DNA of 64,000 nt from Chloroflexota bacterium (lineage in GTDB: Bacteria > Chloroflexota > Anaerolineae > Aggregatilineales > UBA2796), in the NCBI GenBank assembly GCA_021325095.1, contig JAJPHV010000038.1, positions 1 to 64,000 of the forward strand, written 5' to 3'. A model generated the notes under the pieces. The model searched no databases. It worked only from the letters and a program-made list of their open reading frames with translations, and was not told the origin of the DNA. This document shows positions 51,526-59,556 of this stretch, piece after piece (within the stretch, counting starts at the first letter, position 1; the number at the start of each line of letters is the position of its first letter). Position numbers and translations under genes: made by a program.

Positions 51526-52386
51526 ATGTCTAGAAGAACCGTTCTTTTCAGCTTGGCCGCGCTGCTTCTGGTGAGCATGGCAGCGATAAGCTCAGGCAAC
51601 AGGGCAGTCCGGGCCGAAGATGGCGCAGCTACCCCGACAGCGGCGCCAGGGGATGATCTTGACGTGCGAATTGAAGTAACAGGTGTCATCGAGTCCGTGA
51701 CGCCGCAGAATCAGAACGTATCCATCGTATTGCTGACCGATGGCACGTCCATCCTGGTCAACCCCGCCTCGCAAGGGGTCAGTGATCTGCAACCGGGTCA
51801 GACGATCACCGTCATTGCTTCGATGGATGACGACGATGAGCAGCTTGTCGCCAAAATCATCACAGTTGTTGTGGTCGCTACTGAAGAACCGACGGCTGAA
51901 CCCACAATGGAACCGACTGCCGCGCCTACGATGGAGCCAACCCAACCTGCGACTCCCCCTGCTACAGCGGCAGTGACGTGTGGCGGCCCCAACCAGCATC
52001 CCGTCGCAGCGCGCCTGGCCGACGCCTTCGGCGTGAGCTATGACGAGGTGATGGGCTGGCACTGCAAGGGCTATGGCTTCGGCGAGATCGCAAAGGCATA
52101 CCTGCTTGCCGACAAGACCGGCAAGACGCCTGATGAGTTCTTCGCCATGCGCGCGGCGGGCCAGGGCTGGGGACAGATTGTGAAGGATGCCGGTGTCAAG
52201 CCCAGCGAACTGGCTCCGGGACAGGTGATCAAAGGTAAGAAGCACAGCATCGCCACCGCCACTGTCACGGCGGAAGCCAGCAGCGCCCAAAGCCAGCAAA
52301 CTGGCAAGGGGAATGGTAGAGGAAATGGCAAGGGCGATGGCAACGACAAGACTAACGGCAAGGGGAACGGTAGGGGTAGGAAATAG
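51526..52386 (+). CDS. Secreted protein with DUF5666-like and low-complexity regions
   Basis: 286 residues from ATG 51526 (GGGAGGA six bases upstream). Sec signal (TVLFSLAALLLVSMAAISSG), a small beta domain (RIEVTGVIESVTPQNQNVSI, VNPASQGVSDLQPGQTITVI) like DUF5666, a PTAEPTMEPT linker, then a helical domain with GVSYDEVMGWHCKGYGFGEI and MRAAGQGWGQIVKDAG, and a Lys/Gly/Asn-rich tail. Two Cys may form a disulfide. Its tail composition resembles that of the upstream DUF5667 protein. Probably the extracytoplasmic effector of the sigma system. Confidence 0.78.
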   Translation: MSRRTVLFSLAALLLVSMAAISSGNRAVRAEDGAATPTAAPGDDLDVRIEVTGVIESVTPQNQNVSIVLLTDGTSILVNPASQGVSDLQPGQTITVIASMDDDDEQLVAKIITVVVVATEEPTAEPTMEPTAAPTMEPTQPATPPATAAVTCGGPNQHPVAARLADAFGVSYDEVMGWHCKGYGFGEIAKAYLLADKTGKTPDEFFAMRAAGQGWGQIVKDAGVKPSELAPGQVIKGKKHSIATATVTAEASSAQSQQTGKGNGRGNGKGDGNDKTNGKGNGRGRK

Positions 52387-52429
52387 TCCCGCGCAGGTGC
52401 TCCTGTAGCCCTCAGCCAGTACAACCATT

Positions 52430-52462
52430 CAGCCGTCTGTCCCAGGCCGGGGCAGGCGGCTG
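52430..52462. terminator. Stable hairpin between convergent genes
   Basis: CAGCCGTCTGTCCC pairs with GGGGCAGGCGGCTG (52449-52462) over 14 positions including G-U pairs, loop AGGCC. It has no U-tract (AGTGTCATTC follows), so it may act as a bidirectional pause or a Rho-assisted end between the secreted protein and serine hydrolase genes. Confidence 0.45.
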
Positions 52463-52508
52463 AGTGTCATTCTCATGCACCGATCTGTTGACCCCTGATG
52501 CTTGAACG

Positions 52509-53600
52509 CTAATCCACGCAGGCGATCAGCGTGTCGTGAAACAGTGGCCGAAACTGCTCAATCAGTGCGGCATCTCGCCCAAAGAACACGCGATTGGTGA
52601 GCAGCGCGCAGACAAGCTGCCGCACCGGATCAACCCACAGCGACGTGCCAGTGAAGCCGGTATGCCCGTAGCTCCCGGCGCTGAAACGTGTGCCCGCCGA
52701 CGATGGGATATTGTTGATCGCCCAACCCAGCCCACGATTTTCGAGCTGTGCGCGCGTGGCGTCGTGTGCCAGTGCCGCACTGATCAATTCGCCTCCACCG
52801 TCAAGGTACAACTGACCGAGGCGGGCAACGTCCGCCGCCGTTCCGAACAGGCCCGCGTGCCCGGCGATGCCGTCCAGAGTGGCACAATTTTCGTCGTCCA
52901 CTTCGCCGATCAGTCGCCGTTTCCGCCAGGGGCAGATTTCGGTGGGGGCAACGTTACCAGGCGGCAGCGGGCCGTAGCGCGCCGTCAAGCGCAGCGGCTC
53001 TAACACAAGCTGGTGGAGGGCGCTGTCCAGCGGAAGGCCAGTAAGCCATTCGAGCGCCAGGCCGACAAGGATCAACCCGATGTCGCTGTACAGTACCCGG
53101 CTGCCCGTCGGGTAGGCAAACGCGTTCATCTGGCACAGGCGCAGCCGCGCCGCTTTGTCTTCCGCCAGGTGCAGGTTGCGCCACGCGGGCAAACCGCTCG
53201 AATGGGTGAGCAGTTGGCGGAAGGTCACAGCGCTGGCGTCAACCACTTGATCGGTGGGCGGGACGATCTCGATGAAGCTGCCTGGGATGAGTGGATGTTC
53301 GTAGGCACGGATTGGACGCAGGCCGTTAAAGTCGGACAGCACCGTTCCCACCGGCTGGTCGAGCGATACCCGGCCCGCCTCCACCAGCCGCAAGAAGGCG
53401 GTTGTGGTAAACAGCTTGGTCAGCGAGGCCAGATCGAACCATGTGCTGGGCTGCACTGGATGGCTGCCTGCCTCGCCGTCCGGGTCAAGATCGCCGCAGA
53501 CAGCCTGGTAGATGAGGTGGCCGTGCTGCCAAACTTCTACCGAGGCTGCCGTATAGACCCGGCCAAGCCCGGTGCGGAGTACGTCGTCGATCTGTCTCAT
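52509..53600 (-). CDS. Serine hydrolase (class C beta-lactamase fold)
   Basis: 363 residues, cytoplasmic by lack of a signal peptide. Catalytic S-x-x-K in DLASLTKLFTTTAF, the Tyr motif as YSDIG (usually YxN), and HTGFTGTSLW as the KTG-like triad (HTG). These enzymes are esterases, D-aminopeptidases or PBP-like proteins; a GGGEL segment in the C-terminus is common. Neighbours give no clue. The IS relic at 53634 begins just upstream of the gene. Confidence 0.9.
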   Translation of the reverse strand: MRQIDDVLRTGLGRVYTAASVEVWQHGHLIYQAVCGDLDPDGEAGSHPVQPSTWFDLASLTKLFTTTAFLRLVEAGRVSLDQPVGTVLSDFNGLRPIRAYEHPLIPGSFIEIVPPTDQVVDASAVTFRQLLTHSSGLPAWRNLHLAEDKAARLRLCQMNAFAYPTGSRVLYSDIGLILVGLALEWLTGLPLDSALHQLVLEPLRLTARYGPLPPGNVAPTEICPWRKRRLIGEVDDENCATLDGIAGHAGLFGTAADVARLGQLYLDGGGELISAALAHDATRAQLENRGLGWAINNIPSSAGTRFSAGSYGHTGFTGTSLWVDPVRQLVCALLTNRVFFGRDAALIEQFRPLFHDTLIACVD

Positions 53601-53633
53601 GGGCCATTCCCAACCGATCTGCCAGAATATAAC

Positions 53634-53960
53634 TCACCTGACGCACCGCGATCCCTCCCTTTTCCCATCCGGCGAAATCCCCGGCCCGTCCGCTCCACGC
53701 CACGTTTGCCCGATTTCCTCGGCCCACTGGCCCAAACATTGCCCCAGGTCGTTCACAGTCACCAGCGCCAACAGACGCCGCACCGGCCCATCGCTGGGCA
53801 CTCGGCGGTTTTTCAACTTGAATGGCCGTCCTAACCGTCAGCGCGGCTCCGCCACCCCTCGAATGCCTGGTTCGCCACTCAAAATTGCCAGAAAGATCAT
53901 AGTCAGGCTTGTCCCTAAAGCAGGCCCTTTCCCTGTCGCTGGCTTATTTGATCCGTGTTA
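53634..53960 (-). pseudogene. ISAs1-like transposase relic, N-terminal half
   Basis: Reading the minus strand from about 53960: KGPALGTSLTMIFLAILSGE then GIRGVAEPR, a TGA, RLGRPFKLKNRRVPSDGPVR, LVTVNDLGQCLGQWAEEIGQ and GADGPGISPDGKREGS. This follows the ISAs1 plan: Leu-rich helix, IA.W-like segment, PS..TIRR, W...I, and then the (I/V)A.DGK motif with the first catalytic Asp. It contains an in-frame TGA and ends before the DDE core. Adjacent to the start of the serine hydrolase gene. Confidence 0.55.
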
Positions 53961-54007
53961 AGCTGATCCGACCCTAATCTTGTATCTGGAGCGGGGCGCG
54001 TGCAAAG

Positions 54008-54205
54008 TCAGGCGAAAGCATAAAGGACAAGGACGAGCGCTTTAGCAGGAACAGCGCAAAAGCGACGGCGAGCGGCAGCAATAGCCGTAAAGCCGCGTGC
54101 GCGCAGCAGGCTTAAAAGAAGGCTGTTCAAAGCAAGGACAATTACCGAGAACCTAAGCGATGACGGCAAATTGCACAAGCAGCGAGCCAGTGATTCGCAC
54201 TGCAC
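54008..54205 (-). pseudogene. Transposase C-terminal relic
   Basis: The minus frame reads LPSSLRFSVIVLALNSLLLS and LLRARGFTAIAAARRRFCAV, similar to the C-terminus of ISAs1-like transposases (LRN.VI.L.R..GFTNIAAA.RHF). It lies upstream, on the same strand, of the N-terminal relic, so the two cannot be halves of one gene in native order and probably come from different decayed copies. The 744-base interval 53601-54344 holds these relics and nothing else that I can support. Confidence 0.42.
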
Positions 54206-54344
54206 CGTCGCGGTGTGTTATTCTGATCTCCAACGTCATCCAGCGTTCCCGCCGAGTACTCCACGCGCTGCAACTGCTGCGAGAAGCGTTGATAAATGAG
54301 CGGCAGGCAATCCTGGAAGCGCCAACAGTGGAAGGTGGTATCGC

Positions 54345-54782
54345 ATGAACGACTGGACATTCCAGACAGCAAACGCGGACGACTGGACACGGATCGCCCA
54401 ATTGTTGCGCGACAATGACCTTCCACTGGATGGGGCTGAAATGCATATTGGCGATTTCCTGCTGGTGTATGACGGTCAGACCCTCGCCGGATGTGCAGCG
54501 CTGGAACGGTATGGCGCCTCGGCGCTGTTACGCTCGGTGGCGACGGACACCAGGTTTCGAGGGAGAGGGCTTGGGCAGGCGCTGGTACGGCGCATACTGG
54601 ACATTGCCCAGGGCGAAGGAATCAGGACCGTAATTCTGCTGACCACTACCGCCGACAAGTTTTTCCCTCGCTTCGGATTCAAGGTGATCGCTCGTGAGGC
54701 AGCCCCGGAAGCGGTGAAGGTGTCGGCAGAGTTCCAGGGTGCATGCCCGACATCCGCGATAACGATGCAATTGAGCTTATAG
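54345..54782 (+). CDS. GNAT N-acetyltransferase (ArsN2-like)
   Basis: 145 residues. The acetyl-CoA loop is in TDTRFRGRGLGQALVRRILD, preceded by LVYDGQTLAGCAALERYG, and followed by VILLTTTADKFFPRFGFKV, a pattern shared with ArsN2-type and N-acetylglutamate-synthase-like enzymes. ArsN proteins acetylate organoarsenicals or related herbicides; the assignment to substrate is uncertain and no ars genes are nearby. Weakly marked RBS. Isolated gene after an IS graveyard. Confidence 0.85.
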   Translation: MNDWTFQTANADDWTRIAQLLRDNDLPLDGAEMHIGDFLLVYDGQTLAGCAALERYGASALLRSVATDTRFRGRGLGQALVRRILDIAQGEGIRTVILLTTTADKFFPRFGFKVIAREAAPEAVKVSAEFQGACPTSAITMQLSL

Positions 54783-54909
54783 CGCGTCCAGAGTTGATGG
54801 GACTGCCGGGACCCAATCCCCGGTCTATATGAGTGCAAGTCAGGCGCTGCCTGACCGATGCGGTACGCAGTCAATTACGCTAGAACCCGGCTTTCGTGGG
54901 TGATTGCGT

Positions 54910-54947
54910 CCTCCACTCCATTGCACGGAGCGGAGGCTTTTGTTTTT
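54910..54947 (+). terminator. Intrinsic terminator
   Basis: CCTCC-A-CTCC (54910-54919) pairs with GGAG-C-GGAGG (54927-54936) with one mismatch, loop ATTGCAC, followed by CTTTTGTTTTT. It lies 128 bases after the acetyltransferase stop. Confidence 0.75.
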
Positions 54948-55007
54948 GGCTCACGTGCCGTGTCAGAGTTGCGCTACAATACCGTAAGCATGTGGTTTTG
55001 ATGGGAG

Positions 55008-55496
55008 ATGATCTTGCCCAAGCAGGAAATTCTGGAACAGATCCGTGAAGCGCGCGGCGCAATGCTGGCAGCGCTCGAAGGGTTGCCGCCCGACGCTATG
55101 CTGCGACCCGGCGTGATCGGGATGTGGTCGGTCAAGGATGTTCTGGCACACCTGACCGCATGGCAGTCGGAACTCGTCACGGCGCTGGCGCAACTGGATA
55201 AGCCCACGCGCGTACCAGAGATCGTGCGGATTGAGGACATTGACGAATGGAACGACGAACAGTACCGGGCCAGTGCGCGGCGCAGCCTGCAAGCCGTGAT
55301 GGATGACTTCAACGGCGTTCATAAACATCTGCTGAAAGCGGTGGAAAGCCTGGACGACAAAACGCTCGACGATGCCCGCAAATTCCCCTGGATGGAAGGC
55401 GAGCCGCTGTGGTATCTGATCGCGGAAAATGGCTACTGGCATGAGCAGGAGCACGCCGAGAACATCCGCCAGTGGCGCAAGGAACAGGGATTGTGA
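55008..55496 (+). CDS. DinB/ClbS-like four-helix protein
   Basis: 162 residues, all-helical. Pattern AMLRPGVIGMWSVKDVLAHL, TAWQSELVTALAQ and YWHEQEHAENIRQW fits the DinB-like superfamily: ClbS/DfsB and mycothiol-dependent isomerases. Putative metal His in VLAHLTAW and WHEQEHAENI. A TTG at 55014 preceded by GGGAG (six bases) may be the true start. Overlaps closely with the downstream YgfZ gene, suggesting an operon. Role unknown. Confidence 0.82.
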   Translation: MILPKQEILEQIREARGAMLAALEGLPPDAMLRPGVIGMWSVKDVLAHLTAWQSELVTALAQLDKPTRVPEIVRIEDIDEWNDEQYRASARRSLQAVMDDFNGVHKHLLKAVESLDDKTLDDARKFPWMEGEPLWYLIAENGYWHEQEHAENIRQWRKEQGL

Positions 55497-55498
55497 CG

Positions 55499-56452
55499 AT
55501 GGAAACATGGCTTTTTGATCGCTCTGCACAGCAGGGGCGGTTGGAACTGACCGGACGGGATCGGCTTGATCTGCTGCACCGGATGTCCACCAACGACCTG
55601 CTGAAGCTCAAACCTGGCGAGGGCTGCTCGACAGTGTTGACGACGGCGCTGGCCCGCATCATTGACCGCTTGATTGTCTACCACCGGGGTGAGACCGCGC
55701 TGGCCCTCGCCAACCAGACGGAGACCGTCCGTGCCTGGCTGCAAAAGCACATTTTCTTCCAGGATCAGGTCAGGCTGCGCAACGTCTCGGGCGAATTGGG
55801 GCAGCTTGAGCTGCAAGGCCCGGCCGCAGCGGCCATCGCGGAGCAACTCGCGCCCGGCGCAGCGGCGCTGGCGCTGCATCATTTTGTCGAAGTCCCGGAT
55901 GGACAACTGCTTGTAGCGCGTACCTTCGGCCTGGTCGGGGATGGGTTCACACTGGTCATGCCTGCCGCTAATCTCGAACAGGTCAAAGCGGCGATCCTGG
56001 CACGCAACGCTGTGATGATGGGCGACGAGGCCCGTTACGAATCGCTGCGCATCCAGGCCGGGCTGCCCGGCCCCGGCCACGAACTGACCGAGGATTACAT
56101 TCCGCTGGAAGCCAACCTCTGGGATTCGGTCAGCTTCAGCAAAGGTTGCTACATCGGGCAGGAGATCATCGCGCGGATGGAGAGCCGCAATCGCCTTGCC
56201 AAGACGCTGGTGAGCCTGCGCCTGGACGGGCCGGTGCCGCTGCGCACGCGCCTCTCGGATGGCGAGCGCGAAGTCGGCACGCTGACCAGCGTGGCTGTTT
56301 TGGATAGCGGTGGAGTCGTCGCGCTCGGTTTCGTCAAGCCGGATCAGGCCGTGCCGGGCACGCGGCTGCAAGCAGCGGGCGACGGCGTGAGCAGGGCCGA
56401 GGCGGAAGTCATCGCCGCACCCGCGATCCAGGCGAACCGTCAGGAGAAATAA
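55499..56452 (+). CDS. ygfZ: Folate-binding protein YgfZ
   Basis: Tetrahydrofolate-binding protein of the GcvT fold that helps maintain or repair certain Fe-S enzymes. 317 residues; signature FSKGCYIGQEIIARMESR with the conserved Cys; N-terminal RLDLLHRMSTNDLLKLKPGE typical of the family. ATG 55499 is two bases after the stop of the preceding gene. The downstream membrane gene starts two bases after its stop. Confidence 0.93.
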   Translation: METWLFDRSAQQGRLELTGRDRLDLLHRMSTNDLLKLKPGEGCSTVLTTALARIIDRLIVYHRGETALALANQTETVRAWLQKHIFFQDQVRLRNVSGELGQLELQGPAAAAIAEQLAPGAAALALHHFVEVPDGQLLVARTFGLVGDGFTLVMPAANLEQVKAAILARNAVMMGDEARYESLRIQAGLPGPGHELTEDYIPLEANLWDSVSFSKGCYIGQEIIARMESRNRLAKTLVSLRLDGPVPLRTRLSDGEREVGTLTSVAVLDSGGVVALGFVKPDQAVPGTRLQAAGDGVSRAEAEVIAAPAIQANRQEK

Positions 56453-56454
56453 GT

Positions 56455-57717
56455 ATGGGCCTTGTGAGTCGGCTGCTGGGGATGCTGCTCGTCGTACTGA
56501 TTCTGTTCATGACGCCGTGTGCGTTCTGGGCTTTCAACCTGGAACGAGTGGCGCTTGACTCGCAGACTTACCGGACGGCGCTGCGAACTCAGAATGTCTA
56601 CAACGACCTGCTGCCGGCCCTGGTTGACGGCGCAGCCAGCGATAGCAACCTCGACTCCGATCACCGCGAGGCGCTGCGTGCGCTGCTCAATAATATGTCG
56701 GTGGATGATTGGGCGACGCTCGCCGATAAGCTACTGCCGCCATCCTGGTTGCAGCAGCAGGTCGAGGGCAATATCGAGCGCTTTTTCGCCTGGCTGGACG
56801 GCGCACGCGCTACACCCGGCATCAGCTTCGATCTGCAAGCCCTGAAAACCAAATTGAGCGGTCAGAGCGCGCAGGAGGCCGTTGCGGTGATCGTGCCCAA
56901 GCTGCCCGAATGCACGCCGGATCAGGTCACGGTGCTCCAAAAGGTCGCTCAGGGGCAATCCGTTGGGAATGCTTTTCCTTTGTGCAATCCGGCGGCAGCA
57001 GATTTGCGCCAGACTGAATCGGCGGCACTGCTGTCCACGCTCAACGCGGTGGGCCAGCAGCTTCCGGCGCGGTGGGACTTGAACGAGCAAATCCGAAAAG
57101 CGGACGTTAGCTCAGGCGCGCAACACCTGACCGAGTTCGACCTGAATCGCTTCCGCACTGTCATCTGGTTCCAGAGCCGCGTTTCGCTGGTGTTGTTCCT
57201 GATCCCGCTGGCGCTGCTGTTCCTGATCGTGATCGTCACCATTCGATCCGGCAAACAATTCTTTCGCTGGGTGGGTTGGGTCTTGATCGCCAGCGGCTTG
57301 CTGACGCTGCTGCCTGTGCCGTTCATGCCGGGACTGCTGCTCGGAACCTTCGCCGGGCCACAGGCTAACATGCGGACAAACTTCGGCGATAATGGCAGAC
57401 TGCTTGCCAGCCTGATCAGCGGCATGGTGCACTCGATTGTTTCCGGGCTGACGCTGGCCGTGCTGATCCAGGTGGCTGTCGTGATCGCCATCGGCTTTGT
57501 GGCCGTCCTGATCTCGGTGCTGCTCCGTGCGCCGGAGCCAGACGTAAGCCGGCAGGACTTGCTGCTTGAGCAATCGCAACTGGCGGCAGACCCGTTCAGC
57601 CTGGGCCTGACGCCTGTACCGGCGGGATCAACGCCCCGCCCGGCGCAGCCCCCAACGCCTCCGCCAACGACACGGCGCTTGCCGCCTGAATCGGAGGACG
57701 ATGAAACGATCATCTAG
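56455..57717 (+). CDS. Uncharacterised membrane protein
   Basis: 420 residues. N-terminal anchor (LLGMLLVVLILFMTPCAFWA), a large extracytoplasmic helical domain (about 35-245) with QTYRTALRTQNVYNDLLPAL, then a cluster of about three transmembrane helices (VLFLIPLALLFLIVIVTI..., WVGWVLIASGLLTLLPVPF, VLIQVAVVIAIGFVAVL), and an acidic Pro/Thr-rich cytoplasmic tail. I do not recognise a named family. Cotranscribed with ygfZ by spacing. Confidence 0.72.
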   Translation: MGLVSRLLGMLLVVLILFMTPCAFWAFNLERVALDSQTYRTALRTQNVYNDLLPALVDGAASDSNLDSDHREALRALLNNMSVDDWATLADKLLPPSWLQQQVEGNIERFFAWLDGARATPGISFDLQALKTKLSGQSAQEAVAVIVPKLPECTPDQVTVLQKVAQGQSVGNAFPLCNPAAADLRQTESAALLSTLNAVGQQLPARWDLNEQIRKADVSSGAQHLTEFDLNRFRTVIWFQSRVSLVLFLIPLALLFLIVIVTIRSGKQFFRWVGWVLIASGLLTLLPVPFMPGLLLGTFAGPQANMRTNFGDNGRLLASLISGMVHSIVSGLTLAVLIQVAVVIAIGFVAVLISVLLRAPEPDVSRQDLLLEQSQLAADPFSLGLTPVPAGSTPRPAQPPTPPPTTRRLPPESEDDETII

Positions 57718-57750
57718 CCGGTACAGGCGGAACCGGGTTCGGGAATTCCG

Positions 57751-58386
57751 ATGACTGACCAGCCACAGCGCTTGCGAATCGTGTTCGGCAAGCTCGGATC
57801 GCAAAAGTACGTCGGGCATCTCGATCTGGCGAAGACCTGGGAACGCATCCTGCGCCGGGCCGAGATTTCGCTATCGTACACGCAGGGCTTCAATGCGCGC
57901 CCGAAAATGCAACTGGCGACGGCCTTGCCGCTCGGCATCACCAGCGAGTGCGAAATCCTGGACATCTGGCTCGATCACCCGCTGCCGCTTGAGGGCCTGG
58001 CCGAGCACCTGATGGCCGTCAGCCCGCCAGGGCTGCCCATCTACAAGATTGAGGAAGTCCCCGCCAAATCGCCCGCGCTGCAAACGCTCCTGGAAAGCAG
58101 CGTGTACGTGATCACGCCCAGGGAAGCCGTAGACATCGACGATCTACGCCGCCGGGTCCACGAATTGATGGCGCAGCCGAAGATCATCCGCACGCGCCGT
58201 GACAAGTCCTACGACTTGCGCCCGCTGATCCGCGCGCTGTCCGTCGATGACGAGGGCCGTATTCACGTGGAACTATCGCTCAGTGAGCAGGGTACGGGCC
58301 GCCCCGACGAACTGCTGGATGCGCTTGGTCTGCCGGATACGGCGATGGCGGTACACCGGGTGCAGATCAAGTTACGACAGGCATAG
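57751..58386 (+). CDS. TIGR03936/DUF2344 family protein
   Basis: 211 residues. Hallmark FGKLGSQKYVGHLDLAKTWE, RRAEISLSYTQGFNARPKMQ, and an ATALPLGITSECEILDIWL segment, as in proteins encoded fused or next to radical SAM enzymes of the TIGR03960 type. No radical SAM gene is adjacent here. It may act on tRNA or a small methyl-transfer product; the family function is unproven. Confidence 0.9.
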   Translation: MTDQPQRLRIVFGKLGSQKYVGHLDLAKTWERILRRAEISLSYTQGFNARPKMQLATALPLGITSECEILDIWLDHPLPLEGLAEHLMAVSPPGLPIYKIEEVPAKSPALQTLLESSVYVITPREAVDIDDLRRRVHELMAQPKIIRTRRDKSYDLRPLIRALSVDDEGRIHVELSLSEQGTGRPDELLDALGLPDTAMAVHRVQIKLRQA

Positions 58387-58415
58387 CCGTATAGGTCGCC
58401 TGGAGGATTCTTCAC

Positions 58416-59324
58416 TTATGCCCCCTCAACCGCAACGTCGGCGGCAGCGCTGCGCTGCATCGATAGGGCCACCCCGCCGATGATCAGCAGGCCGCCAAAC
58501 AGCAGGCGCGGCGTGATCGGCTGGTGCAGCAGCGCCGTTGCCAGAAGAACGCCGACCAACGGCTGTGCGAAAAAGAACAGCGAGGCCAGGCTGGCTTCGA
58601 CCAGCGCAAAGGCCCGGTTCCACAGAAACATCGCCAGCGCCGTCGAGACCACGCCCAGGTACAGGACTCCGAGGATGACATCAAACGTGATCGTCCCGAC
58701 AGGCTGAGAGGCCAGTTCGAGGCCAGCAGCGGGCACCGACAGCAGCAACCCACCGACCAGCGCATAGAAGCTGATGACCAGCGTCGAGTGATGGGCCGAG
58801 AAGCGCCGCACCAGCACCGAGTAAGCTCCCCAGGTCAGGGCCGCAACGGTCAGCGAAAGGTTGCCGACAAAGGTTTGCGAACTCAGGTCGAAATTCGACA
58901 GATCGAGCACGATCAACACGCCCAGCGATGCCAGTGCCACTGACCCGATCCGGATCAAATTGAGCGGCTCGTGCAGGAACAGCCAGGCGAACAGCAAGAT
59001 AAAGGCCGGCGATGCGCTGGTGACAACTGCGCCGTTGATGGCCGTCGCCAGCTTCGTGCCAACAAATTGAGCGCCCAGGCTGATCCCGAAGCCGACCAGC
59101 CCCACACCCAGCAGGCGCAGCGCAGCGTGGCGCGGCAGCACGAGCTGGCCCTGCCGCAACAGGATCGCGGCCAGGATCACTGCGCCGATGATCAACCGCA
59201 GGGTCAGCAGGCTAAACGGTGGAATGGTATGCAACACCACGTCGCTGACCACGTACATCCCGCCCCAGATAGAAGCGGCAGTGATGCCGTAAACCGCGCC
59301 GCGTAGAGAACCAGAATTTGTCAT
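58416..59324 (-). CDS. EamA/DMT family transporter
   Basis: 302 residues, ten predicted helices as two EamA repeats. First: GITAASIWGGMYVVSDVVLH..., AAILLRQG; second: TWGAYSVLVRRFSAHHSTLV, GVVSTALAMFLWNRAFALVE. Drug/metabolite exporters of amino acids or small metabolites. ATG 59324 is preferred over an upstream non-homologous extension to 59558. Divergent from the STAND regulator, which could control it. Confidence 0.9.
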   Translation of the reverse strand: MTNSGSLRGAVYGITAASIWGGMYVVSDVVLHTIPPFSLLTLRLIIGAVILAAILLRQGQLVLPRHAALRLLGVGLVGFGISLGAQFVGTKLATAINGAVVTSASPAFILLFAWLFLHEPLNLIRIGSVALASLGVLIVLDLSNFDLSSQTFVGNLSLTVAALTWGAYSVLVRRFSAHHSTLVISFYALVGGLLLSVPAAGLELASQPVGTITFDVILGVLYLGVVSTALAMFLWNRAFALVEASLASLFFFAQPLVGVLLATALLHQPITPRLLFGGLLIIGGVALSMQRSAAADVAVEGA

Positions 59325-59506
59325 GTTGCACCAGAGCGTTGAAACAGAAACAGAGCGATTATAACCTGAGCACTGCCGTTTTTGCGCACCAGCTTCGAGT
59401 TTTGCGATACAATACTGCCCCGTGCGCGTTTTTGCATCTTTTTGACTTTTCGTATACGTTTTGTTTTTGACCGGTTTGGATGAGTGCGCTGGCAAAAAAG
59501 GGGGCT

Positions 59507-59512
59507 TATAAT
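59507..59512 (+). promoter_or_regulatory. Consensus -10 of the STAND regulator
   Basis: TATAAT, a perfect -10, lies 45 bases before the start at 59557 with a poor -35 region (G-rich spacer), so transcription probably needs an activator. The wider region 59325-59506 is AT-rich with CGTATACG (palindrome) and several TTTTTGAC-type tracts. Confidence 0.45.
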
Positions 59513-59556
59513 GTTGAAGGCAGAACATTATGAGAACGCCAGAGCAGGAGTCTTTC

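Noticed and set aside
54160..54348. Short plus-strand frame before the acetyltransferase
   Set aside because: It overlaps the acetyltransferase ATG, has no RBS, and lies partly over the transposase relic.
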